A stretch of 64,000 bases of DNA from Effrenium voratum. Its lineage: Eukaryota > Sar > Dinophyceae > Suessiales > Symbiodiniaceae. The translations under genes were made by a program, and so were the position numbers. Below, one piece after another: positions 10,749 through 20,311 of the stretch. Every line of letters starts with the position of its first letter. Position 1 is the first letter of the stretch. The notes under the pieces are model-generated. The model was not told where the DNA came from, made no database searches, and was given only the letters and a program-made list of their open reading frames with translations. The stretch is from contig CAUJNA010001438.1 in assembly GCA_963377175.1 (NCBI GenBank), forward strand, positions 5,001 to 69,000. Direction: 5' to 3'.

Positions 10749-11144
10749 ACTTAGTCATCCAGTTGCCAGAGTGCAGTGTGCATGAACTACGCTGAATTCA
10801 TTTGTAGCGTAGGGTTGCCGGCTAGACCCAGTGTCTAGCGATACCACATACCTTTGGAAAGACGATGGACGGAATTGGAAAAAACTAATCCACGCGACCC
10901 TTCACAATCATGTTAGGGGCAACTTCAATCAGCTGTCAGCATGGCTCAGTGATTTTGGGCAGTGTCAGGGCTAGGAAGTCCAGCCGCTCCGGCCCTTAGG
11001 CTGAACGGCGTCAATGACTTTTCCGTGCCGGCCTGAATTTCAGACAGAACAAGCTCGGCGTATGGAACGCTTTCGCCCCTGACCCTCTTATTTTTCTTGC
11101 CCCAAACGTTTCGGGCCGCGAGGCCAAAATCTAAGCGAGCTGAG
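10749..11144. other. Spacer after HSP90
   Basis: Nothing recognisable: no coding bias, no repeat. It separates the HSP90 stop from the next propeller exon. Confidence 0.4.
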
Positions 11145-14100
11145 GCTCATCCTTGACCCATGCAAGCAGAGGCTCAGGGGTCCAGCTGAGGACATCATCG
11201 ACATCGCCATCGATGCCGCAGGGGACCTTTTCGCCCGGGGCCCAGTGCAGCTCCGCAGCTCAGCTCTGCAGCTCAGCTCTGCAGCTCCGCAGCTCCAGTT
11301 GGTGGATGGAGACTTTCCATGTGCCAGGTTTTAGATGGCAAGCATGGCCGCATTGTGAGGACGGGCGTAAACACGTGCGCAAATCAGCGCTGCGCACGGA
11401 AGTAGGATCGGATGCGGCCAGGATACGCGATGGTGTTGGCGAGGTGGTGGGCGATGGGTGCTTGGCCCTGGACATTGGCACTCGCGCCTTGTACATAGGC
11501 GCGGAGCAGTTCTGCCTGCGTAGGTTGGACGAGCCTGGGAGTCTTTTTGCATTTTGTGCATGTGTGTGTGTGTGTGAGAGTGATGGGAGAGTTAGATGAA
11601 CCGCACTGGCCTTCAGCTGAAGTAGTTTGAGGGCTCGTGTTCCCGCGTTGGCAACTGCTGCAGAGGAGCGAAAGGGAGAGCTGTTTACCGCTAATGGCCT
11701 TTTTCACATGCTGGATGATCTTCCGAGATGCTTGTGGCTGGATGATCTAATGATCTTCCGATTTTCTTTATATTATTTGTTGTTGTGCCTCTATGCTTGA
11801 CACCAAGACGTGAGCCTCACGAGTTTTCGGAAGGTGCAGATGGATCTATCTACTTTATCGATGAGGGTGGCTCGCGTGTGCAGAGGTGCGTGGACATGAT
11901 GCCTTGTCTTTGGGCATGAGACAACTAACTGTCTGTGACTCAAAGACAGGCCAACTGCAGATCTTTTTTGCTCTTGATGAATTGCCACAATTAATTTGGT
12001 TCAGTCAAGTGTCGAAGATGTCGTGGACCGGCCTGGGCGTTGGGTTTGATGGAGGTACTTCAACGGCATCACCTCGCCGGTGGCCGGCGGGCCCGAGTCT
12101 GGCAGCGGCGCGGCCCAGCTGGAGGCCCCTTAAAGATACAGGTTGGGCACTCGCAACTTTTTCCCACCAGGCCAAAAGGAGTCCAATTGTCAACGCTTTG
12201 CGTTGCCCGCCTCGGCCAGTCCGCTTTTGGCTGGCTTTGAGGTATGTGCTGTGCTTCAGTTTGCCTTGAAGTGATGTTATTAAAGTGAGTGAGTCGGCGC
12301 CGAAATGCGTGAGCTGGTTTCCAAGCTAGCGGGTGGGCGCATGTCCGCACGACTCCACCTGGCTTCAAGGGCCAGACCGAGAGCCGCAGAGAGCTACAGA
12401 ATGGTGGGCCAAGCGTAGGTCCAAATTTCAATTTCTAGGGAATTTGGACGTTTTTTTTGGATTTTGACGGTTTCTCGGGGGATTTGACGGGAGTTGGACC
12501 GGTTTTCAGAGGGGATTTGACAGGTTTCTAGAAGCGAGTTCGGCTGGGGGTAAATTGGCATTTGACAAAATCGGCCGGTCTAGGGCGGTTTGACCGGAGT
12601 CGTGGAGGAAGTTGACCGGAGCTAGATGGGAAGTTGGCCGGATTCCATCGGCTTCTAGAAGGGGATTTGGCCAGTTTCTACGGGTTTTAAAGGGGATTTG
12701 ATCGTTTTGTTGGCCAGGTTTTTGGATTTGTGTGGATCAGGCAGAATCTGCCTTGCCTGAAGTTGAAAGGTCTCAAACGTCTCATCCTCTCCGCCAACCC
12801 CCCCTCTCCGACCCCCCCCCAACCCCATGTCGCGCGGCCAAAATCTCTGCTTCAGCTGCCTCCAGTCCGCTTCAAGTGAGCCTTGAAGCAGCGCTCAAGA
12901 AGAAGGGGATGCTAAAGTTTGCAAAGAGAAGTCGCTTCTGCCCTTTGCCAGGACGCAGAGGATATCTTTGTCACCAAAGAAGGCGTGTCATTGCCGAGTT
13001 GAGTGCGCTGCTTGAAGCTCATGCTTGTCCGGTATGTTTTACGCAAGAGGTCCCTGAATGATGACTAGTCGTATTCGCATTTGAGTGTCCTCCCATCCTG
13101 CATGGGACTTCACCCAGGGCAATGTAAAGCGTGGACAGCTGAAATCTTTGCCAGCAATCTTTGGAGCGAGTCCTAGCTAGAGCTACTAACCACTCACAGG
13201 TGTGCTCTATGTGTCCGACAGCGGGAACAACCGCATTCAGAAGTTCGGCACCAAGCACTGTGTGGCTGTCGTGAAACCTAAGGAATTCTGTATTTCCCGA
13301 CTTCTGCTTCTAAGGGTGATGTGGTAGAATGCTAGAAGCAAACATGTTCAGCAATGCAGAAGGCACGTCCAGCAGGCAGGCGGCGATGCTAAAAATGCAA
13401 CCAAAGGCACATACACCGCCGGGTCGCCAGTGGTGCTGACCTTCGCGCTTCGCGCTCCGAGGTGGCCGCCTGGCTCGAGCGAGGGCATCACCGTGGCGGG
13501 CGGCAATGGCAAGGGCTCCCGCCGGGAGCCTGGCGCGACCTGGGCGGCCCGTTTTTTGTTTTGTTTTTTTGTTTGGCGGGATTCTCGACGCCGGTTGGCA
13601 GGTCTGGATCAGCTGCAGCACCCGGTGGGCCTTCATGTCACAGAGGCTAGCCCAAATTCTCAACGTGTCTCGCTCATTGGTGCCAGTGCCAGGATGCCAC
13701 CATCTACATTGCTGACTACCAGAACCACCGCGTCATCAAGTGGAAGGAAGGCTGGTTCCGGGTGGTAGCATGAGGCACCAAAGACGGCGCACTGAGAGGA
13801 GGGGACGTTTGTGGATGAAAAGTCGGGTTTGCCTACAAAGATATGTCGATCATGTGGCTTCAGTGCAGTGGCTCTCGTGCCGATGCTTGATCAAAGCAAC
13901 AGGTCGAGGCCTTTCAGATAGTTTAGTATTGTGGCTAGCCTTGTGGAACCAAAGAACTCAGGACTCTCCAATTATTGTCCCGCGTGAGACTTGGGCACTA
14001 TTTGAAGAGAAACCTAGAGGTTTAGAGGCCGGGCTACTCCATCAGCAAGTAGCGTTTGTCCCAGGCGACTGAGCTTTGGTACAAGCTTGTCGCTTGCTTC

Positions 14101-14316
14101 GATGTAATTGTCAGAAAGGCCTGCACAGATGAGATACCCGGTGCTTCTCAAATACAAATTGTTGATTCTTTAAGCGTCCGACTGTCCTTTGCTTGGAGTG
14201 TCCGCCCATGGGAAGGGGGCCTACTTGGGAAGGACCCGCTTCGATCTCGATCTCCAGGCTGGCAGCATGGCCTGGTCGTGGCGGGCGGCCATGGAGTGGA
14301 CAGCGACCTGCACCAG
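11145..14316 (+). CDS. NHL beta-propeller exons, central block
   Basis: NHL repeats form beta-propellers that bind protein or RNA. Exons: 11145-11244 (DIIDIAIDAAGDLFA), 11388-11523 (ALDIGTRALYIGAEQ), 11815-11885 (DGSIYFIDEGGSRVQR), 12055-12124 (NGITSPVAGGPESGSGAAQL), 12961-12982 (DIFVTKEG), 13200-13242 (VLYVSDSGNNRIQK), 13462-13514 (WPPGSSEGITVAGGNGKG), 13602-13645 (LDQLQHPVGLHVTE), 13693-13750 (DATIYIADYQNHRVIKW), 14258-14316 (GLVVAGGHGVDSDLHQ). From 12961 on they join in phase into textbook NHL order: YVSD..GNNRI, then VAGG.G, then QL..P. Donors are GC at five joins and GT at two. Joins between the first exons are less certain. The protein continues in phase at 23618 across a 9.3 kb intron. 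Whether this is the same gene as the BTB block is inferred from strand, order and propeller character. Confidence 0.8.
12440..12730. repeat. Degenerate tandem repeat, TTTGACCGG-type
   Basis: Loosely repeated blocks GGGGATTTGAC, GACCGGAG and TTTCTAGAAG every 25-35 bp within an intron of the NHL block. The units are too diverged to define a consensus by eye. Confidence 0.45.
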
Positions 14317-14409
14317 GCGAACGTGGCTCTGGATCCGTTTTCCCGAAAGCATGGCGAAGGGTTCTTCCGCTGGGTTCACTTGAGTTGTTCTCATGAGAGT
14401 CATTACAAG

Positions 14410-14697
14410 GTGTCATTGCAAGGAATCATCATCATGAAAGTCATTGCAAGGAGTCATTGCAAGGAGTCATTGCAAGGAGTGATTGCAAGGAGTCATGGCA
14501 AGGAGTCATTGCAAGGAGTCATGGCAAGGAGTCATGGCAAGGAGTCATTGCAAGGAGTCATTGCAAGGAGTCATTGCAAGGAGTCATTGCAAGGAGTCAT
14601 TGCAAGGAGTCATGGCAAGGAGTCATTGCAAGGAGTCATTGCAAGGAGTCATTGCAAGGAGTCATTGCAAGAGTCATTGCAAGGAGTCATGCAAAGG
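14410..14697. repeat. 13 bp tandem repeat GCAAGGAGTCATT
   Basis: About 20 copies with occasional GG for TT changes. Since 13 is not a multiple of 3, all three frames stay open and give 13-residue periodic ORFs; these are not genes. It lies at the start of the 9.3 kb NHL intron. Confidence 0.95.
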
Positions 14698-15015
14698 ATT
14701 GCACTTGACTCCTTGCACTTGCAACTTGACTTGCACTTGCATGCACTTGCAAACCAATTGACTCCAGCACTTGCTCCTTGCACTTGGCCTTGCTTGCACT
14801 TGTTGCCTTGCACTTGCTCTCAAACTCCAACACAATGGCTCCTTGCAAGCACTGACTCAACTGGCTTGCAATGACTCAAAATGCAATGCTCCTTTAAACA
14901 CGCCTTGCAATGACTCCTTGCAAATGAACTGCTTGCAATGAATTCTTCTCAGGTCCTTGCAATGACTCCTTCAGCAGTTGCAAGTGCAAGGAGTCAAGTG
15001 CAATTGACTTGCGAG
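14698..15015. repeat. Diverged inverse copies of the 13-mer plus TTGCACTTGC units
   Basis: CAATGACTCCTTGCAA recurs here. It is the reverse complement of the repeat immediately upstream, mixed with CTTGCACTTG units, so the two blocks can pair as a long imperfect hairpin. Confidence 0.7.
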
Positions 15016-15085
15016 GAGTTAAAATCTCTTCTTAGGGCGGCGGGGTAGTGCCGACGACACTACACGAAAATCGACCCTCTGCGGG

Positions 15086-15364
15086 GATCGGCGTGGTCGA
15101 GGTGCAAAAACCCATGGTTTTTTGCGATGTTTAACCTGCTCGCGCGACCCTCTGTGGGGATCGGCGTGGTCGAGGTGCAAAAACCCATGGTTTTTTGCGA
15201 TGCTCGCGCGACCCTCTGCGGGGATCGGCGTGGTCGAGGTGCAAAAACTGGTTTTTTGCGAACCTGCTCGCGCGACCCTCTGCGGGATCGGCGTGGTCGA
15301 GGTGCAAAAACAGGTTTTTTGCGATTTCTTCTTGGGGATCGGCGTGGTCGAGGTGCAAAAACCT
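15086..15364. repeat. Five tandem copies of a GATCGGCGTGGTCGAGGTGC module
   Basis: Copies start at 15086, 15159, 15223, 15286 and 15337, with spacings of 73, 64, 63 and 51 bp. Each continues into CAAAAA and a GTTTTTTGCGA segment. The last copy is joined to the tRNA-like segment. Confidence 0.85.
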
Positions 15365-15436
15365 GTTGTTCGTGGTTCGTGCGCGCGCCTGCTCCCGGAA
15401 CCGGCGGGTCGCGGGTTCGATTCCTCCCTGGTCCGC
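15334..15436 (+). other. tRNA-like segment / possible SINE head
   Basis: GGTTCGATTCC at 15414-15424 is an exact RNA polymerase III B-box (T-loop) match. GGCGTGGTCGAGG at 15341-15353 resembles an A box of the Leu/Ser type, 73 bp upstream, as in tRNAs with a long variable arm. I cannot fold a full cloverleaf: the T-stem is imperfect and no clear anticodon arm is seen. It is therefore more likely a tRNA-derived SINE head than a working tRNA gene. Confidence 0.4.
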
Positions 15437-15465
15437 GGGCGGGCGTCGCAAGATGCAACTTGCAT

Positions 15466-15805
15466 TTTAAAGCAACTTGCGCAGAGCAACTTGCGCAGAG
15501 CAAGTTGCACAGAGCAACTTGCGCAGACCAACTTGCACCGACCAGTTTGCGCAGAGCGCCTTGCCTAGAGCAACTTGCGCAGAGCAACTTACGCAGAGCA
15601 ACTTGCACAGAGCAACTTGCAGAGCACAACTTGCAGGGAGCGCAATTTGCACAGAGCAACTTGCAGGGAGCCACTTGCAGGGACCAACTTGCCGGAGCAA
15701 CTTGCGCGGAGCAACTTGCGCAGAGCAACTTGCACAGTGCAACTTGCGTAGAGAAACTTGCGCAGACCAACTTGCACCGACCAGTTTGCGCAGAGCACCT
15801 TGCCT
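15466..15805. repeat. 14 bp tandem repeat AGAGCAACTTGCGC
   Basis: More than 20 imperfect copies containing the palindromic core GCAACTTGC. It directly follows the tRNA-like segment and starts after TTGCATTTTAAAGCAACTTG. Confidence 0.9.
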
Positions 15806-17625
15806 GGTGCTGTCTCGCGCTTGCTTCACAAATGCTTCGTGTAGGGAAAAAGAACGCATCCTGCAGCGTTGGGCCGACCTCGCTTGCGATGTTCTGCTTT
15901 CGGGCCAACCGTGGTCTAGTTTTTTTGGGAGGGTGCAGGAGTTTCGATGGGAGAAGGCAGGCTGTCCCGCCGGTTGGGGACATGATTTGCAAGATTTGCT
16001 TGCAGAGGCGCGCGTAGCCTCGGTATTGCCATTTCGCCGCCGTTTTGCTCCAGGCCTCAACTGCTGGGCCCAGTGAAATAGAAGCACAGACATTGGTGCA
16101 AAGCCGCGGAGGCTATGGACATGCGACATTAGGAGCCCAGGCCAAAGACTTGGGAACGACGCCCCTTTTGCGATACGGAACACGTGCGGGCCGCAATGGC
16201 TGACCAGAGGCTGGGCTTTTGGCTTTCGGCTTTCGCGTGCGAAGACGCAGCGACGCGTCAGGTTGGACGCCGACGAAGGCCACGATGAGGCAGCCTGAGA
16301 CTGGGTGACATGATCCGATGGATCCAAATGTTTCCCTTTTGGCTTTCCCTCTAGCCAAAAGGTTGCGGTGCCCCCAAAGGACATGCGCCAGATTCCGCCA
16401 ACAAAACTTGGCAGACTGTATAGCATGCCTCTACGCGACATCTCTTCACTGCTTCAACGTTGTGTTTATGCAACCAGAAGGGTTCCATCAGGTGGTGAAG
16501 CAGAATGTGAACACGCGGACTGTGAGGTTTGCTGCGGAACACCCTCCAAAATGGCTTGGGGGACCTGTAAGTGATGTCCACCAAAGGGTTCCCCAATGTC
16601 GAAGCTCGGTTTAGTTGGTTAACAACGGCAAGCATCAAAGAACTCTGGTTCTGAGCCTCATCAAAATACTCTCTGTGCATGAGGCAGCTGACATTGTGCT
16701 GGAGGCCTGGCAACGATGTGGTGGCAGTTGCCAAGTGCAATACAATCCAAGCTTGGGCCTTTAGACCCGCTATTAAAAAGTTGGGTGCGTGCCAAGATTG
16801 CCTTTCCTTTTGTGAGAAGCGCGCTTCTCATCCTCTCCTTTGCATGGGTTCTAAGGAGAACACAATATGAGGCAGGGTGCCATTTGCACAGCGGGCCAAG
16901 CGCCAGCAGGTGGGAGAGCCGCACGCACCAAAGCCGCGAGCATCTCTGTGGCGCTTTGCAGTGCTGGAGCGGGCTGTCCTTTCATGCAATTCCTCAGGCT
17001 TTGCGCAATTGCCATCTTTGAGGTTAACAGCCAATACAAGGTTGCGTCACGGCTTGAACTTACCCTTGCACGGAAGCCAAGAAGTCCAGCCACACGCCAG
17101 CTGCGAGCAGGAGCTCTTGCTCTCATTGCTGAGCTGTCTACTTAGCTGCGCCAATTCCCAGCAGGCCAGGCCTATGGACACCATCGTGATTGCGCTTGAG
17201 AGCAAGTGTCCGACAGGTTACCTACCTTTGCCTGGGCATGCTGCCTCTCTTCGCTACCTGCTACAGGCATGGCGATGGGACACCGGCAGTGGAGATGGGG
17301 CCGGGAGGATCATGTGCGATATGCTTCACTTCTTTTCCCTCGCATTCTCATGCCTAGCGAAGCACAGCTTGGCCCAAGTTGTGGCGGTCCAAACTGCTGC
17401 TTCGTTTGGGAGGGACATGGGGACACTCGCTCATTTTTTACAGAGAGAGGCGGGAATCTCACTAAGTTCCTCTCACGCTCTTGGGAGAAAAAGTAAGTTT
17501 GGCGCGACTGAAACTATTGGCAGACACGAGCTGCAGAAGCTGCAAGAGTCGCCGGGATCTGAAGCGTCCCAGCTGCTTCCTAGCTGCTTCCCAGCTCAGC
17601 TCTATGAAGGGAGGCCACCTTTCGG
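15806..17625. other. Intronic DNA without recognised gene
   Basis: No family match is seen. A family D fragment (TGATGTCCACCAAAG) lies at about 16536-16596. A short open stretch at about 17170 (MDTIVIALESK) could be an exon but has no support. The rest shows no coding bias. Confidence 0.35.
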
Positions 17626-17757
17626 TTGAGTCCAAGTATGAAGCTTAGTAAGGGAAGATCCCAACCAGAAATAGCCGCGGATATCCGCCTTCTAAATTCT
17701 TTACATGGTTCTGAGATTACGACCATTTTACTACTCGGTTTTGAGCAAGTGACTCAC
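17626..17757. mobile_element. MITE-like family A copy
   Basis: The interior AGTAAGGGAAGATCCCAACC, ATAGCCGCGG and TTTACATGGTTCTGAG aligns with the copy at 3328. Terminal repeats are decayed (TGAGTC on the left, GACTCA on the right). Confidence 0.6.
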
Positions 17758-17786
17758 GAGCCATAAGCCCAACTGGCTGTGCTGAG

Positions 17787-17856
17787 GCCCGAGTGTGTGG
17801 ATCAGTCGCAGCTGCTACGGCTGCACAGCGCCAGCCGCGTGGCAGCGCTGCAGCAG
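17787..17856 (+). CDS. Orphan exon of unknown gene
   Basis: Between GAG|GCCC and CAG|GTGC lies a 70 bp stretch with strong third-position G/C bias, reading ECVDQSQLLRLHSASRVAAL. It sits in the 9.3 kb NHL intron. I do not recognise the family. It could belong to the RING-H2 gene downstream or be a remnant. Confidence 0.4.
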
Positions 17857-17904
17857 GTGCGGGAGGGACCGTCGGACCCAGGGCGTTTTTTGGCCAATGT
17901 GGGC

Positions 17905-17993
17905 ATGGGTCAAAATTAAGCCCCCAGGCGAAGGTTTTAGTCCTTGGTTCCATTTAACAGGGTTCCCAAAATGGGTACGCATTTTTGACCCAC
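17905..17993. mobile_element. MITE-like family B copy
   Basis: ATGGGTCAAAATTAAG on the left and TTTTTGACCCACACTCAT on the right are inverted repeats. The interior TTTTAGTCCTTGGTTCC is shared with copies at 24212, 27963, 34776 and 40418. Confidence 0.65.
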
Positions 17994-18832
17994 ACTCATG
18001 TGAGGCTGGTGTGGCTTGTTTGGTTGTATCATGCTGTATGACAAACATGGCAATCAATCCCCTTGGGGAACGTCTGACCATCAAAGCTTCGAGAAGCATG
18101 ACGTGGCAATATGCCCTATCAGGGAAGTATTTTAAAGTAGACGCAAGTTTGGCAGTTAGGGGGTTGGCCGTGACCTTTGGAACCGCCGTGGCCAGGTTGG
18201 TTTGATGTTTTTGGCGCCCACGAGTGCTAAGTGGTGGGGTGCCACTTACCCCTCTGCGGCGTGCTTCGTGGTTCTCAACGTAGGCGGGGCTTAGCTTATC
18301 GCGTTGGTTTTGCAGGTGGGGCTAGGTGTGTGTTTCAGAAGCACATTTCTGAGAAATGCGAAGCTTAGCTGTGCTTGAACTGTTGCCCTTCAATAACAAT
18401 GGCAGCAGCTTTTGTGCCATGTTCCCCTGCAAAGTGACTGGAACAAGTGGTTTCTTTTTCGCCCCAAACTCGGCAAGGCTTCTTCGCGTCACTGGCAACA
18501 GCCCGGAGCTTGCAGGATGCCGTGGCTCACTGGCAGATTCCCGTGCGTCATGTCTTGATTGTGTCGTGTCACTGGTGCTGATACTGGAAACGGTGTGGGT
18601 GAGTGGCTCCCTCACTGGTGGAATCCTTGGTAAGGTCCGACCCTTTTGCAGTGCAGCAACCTGCTTCTCTGCCAATAGTGCATCAGGTCTCAAGCGCAGT
18701 GAGCAAGCTTTGTGCCCTGTGGCGCATAGCCATTTGCCCTTTGCTCTCCGCTCAGCTCGGAACAGAGAGAGCAGCGCTTCCGCGCAGTGAAGTGGCCCGC
18801 AGGAGATTGCCCCAGCCGGGAAGGCCGGTGCA

Positions 18833-19672
18833 ATGGACGCAGAGACGGAGGTCGTGGCGGACACCGTGGCCTCTAGTCGAAAAAGCAGAACCCATGGCCT
18901 ATGAGTCTTTTTTTTGCCTGATGTGTTTTGCGCGACCTTTTCTTAAAGATGGCTCATGATTGGATTGGCAACGAAAAAACATGTGGATCGTTTCACTGCG
19001 GCCTTGTAAACCTCACTCAACATGTACGCAGTACACATGTTGGCCATTGAAGGTATCTTGGCAGGTTCACGTCGTGCTTTGTGTGCTGGTCAGACGTGCG
19101 AAAGCTTGTGTGGCGATGCCGAAGCCGTGACACCTGTGCTGGATGCCGGGCTGCTTTCCGAGGTAGTCGAAGAGGCGCCAGAGACGGAGGAGCTTTGTAG
19201 CATCTGCTTAAGGCCCCGATGGGCTGCGGGAAAAGGAGTGTTCCAAGCTGGAGAGCGAATTGGCTCCATTGTTTGTTGCCGACTCTTGTCTGCGGTCATT
19301 ATGAGGATTCGTCATTCCAAGCTAGCCCGCCGTTTTTGCTTTGGACTGAGCCAGCAATCAATTTGCTTCAGTGTTTTTGTCTTTTCTCGGGAATGCTCAG
19401 ATGTTGGGAAGGCCACTTCATGGAGAGCCGCTTAGACGCTTGCACTGCGGCCACGTGGCTCGGTTGGCACCTAGTGTGGGACCTTTGGATGGGTGCGGCC
19501 CCTGCCAAGAAGAGCTTGCGGGTCACTGCTTCTTGGTTTGGGGTGTCAAAAGACGACTGATCGCTCCGCCTCTGATGCGAAACAAGGGTGGATATGTTTT
19601 AGCTAACCGAGACAGATCATTCAGCCGGTATCCAAGGCCTTCCACCAGCCTTGTGTAGATGCTTGGCTGCGC
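18833..19672 (+). CDS. RING-H2 zinc finger (E3 ubiquitin ligase type), partial
   Basis: RING-H2 fingers bind E2 enzymes and transfer ubiquitin. Three exons join in phase 0: 19094-19237 (ends ELCSICLRPRWAAGKG), 19401-19454 (MLGRPLHGEPLRRLHCGH), 19637 to about 19672 (AFHQPCVDAWLR). Together they give C-x2-C, 25 residues, C-x-H, FH-x2-C and the WL pair, typical of RING-H2. The final C-x2-C exon was not found, so the finger is incomplete here or its last exon is missed. A possible start exon is 18833-18865 (MDAETEVVADT, GT donor). Donors of the two joins are GT. The gene lies wholly inside the NHL intron between exons 14258-14316 and 23618-23678, on the same strand. A decaying copy is possible. 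Confidence 0.7.
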
Positions 19673-19799
19673 GCCTTGGATGGCATAAAATCGAAGCGCG
19701 AAATGCAGCGCTTGATCCATGCATTGAAATCCGGAGACGCAGGTGCCATAACTCGTGGTGACACACGAATTTGCCTGCCCCTGAGATTCTGAGATGGCT

Positions 19800-19832
19800 G
19801 TGGGGGTTCACTGGGGGTACGGGCTTTTGTGT
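19800..19832. mobile_element. MITE-like family C fragment
   Basis: TTCACTGGGGGTACGGGCTT is identical to the right half of family C elements. The rest is lost. Confidence 0.4.
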
Positions 19833-20311
19833 TTTTTTGGACTGCAGTGCGAAGCCATGACCCTCCCCGCATCCTGACGCTGATTGATTTGAAGGAGTGA
19901 CGTGAGACACTGCGCTGGAATTTGGTCCCCCCGAACCCTGAGGCCCGATGAGGTGTGCAAACCCGCAGGCCGGTCGGCGGGCATGCTGCCAGGAAATCGA
20001 AAAGCATATGTTCAATAGCTCGCCCACTGCTGGCGAAGTGGCTTGGAATGGTTGCAACTTCTGCGCTGTTCTCTCACCCCATTCCACTCAAAGCCACTAA
20101 CTTCTGGCTCTGCCAAATCGTGTTATTGGCCTCAATGGTGATGGAAGCCATCAGCTCGCAACAGAATCATGGCACGTGGCCGCACGACAGGCATGGTCCA
20201 CTGGTCTGGCGAGCTTAGTGAGTGACGGCCCCCCAGGTGCCTCGCCGGCTGGCTAGAAGCCGCTTGGCAGCTGCGGGCGGTGCTTAGGACGGCCTGCGGG
20301 TCGGGCAGATA

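Noticed and set aside
14410..14761. CRISPR-like array at the 13-mer repeat
   Set aside because: The repeats are directly adjacent without spacers, and the genome is eukaryotic.
15334..15436. Functional tRNA gene
   Set aside because: Only the B box is exact. I could not form acceptor, D and anticodon stems, so it is listed as a tRNA-like SINE head instead.
15060..16020. Overlapping plus- and minus-strand frames of 170-324 codons over the 15 kb repeats
   Set aside because: They are periodic translations of the 64 bp and 14 bp arrays, with no family resemblance.
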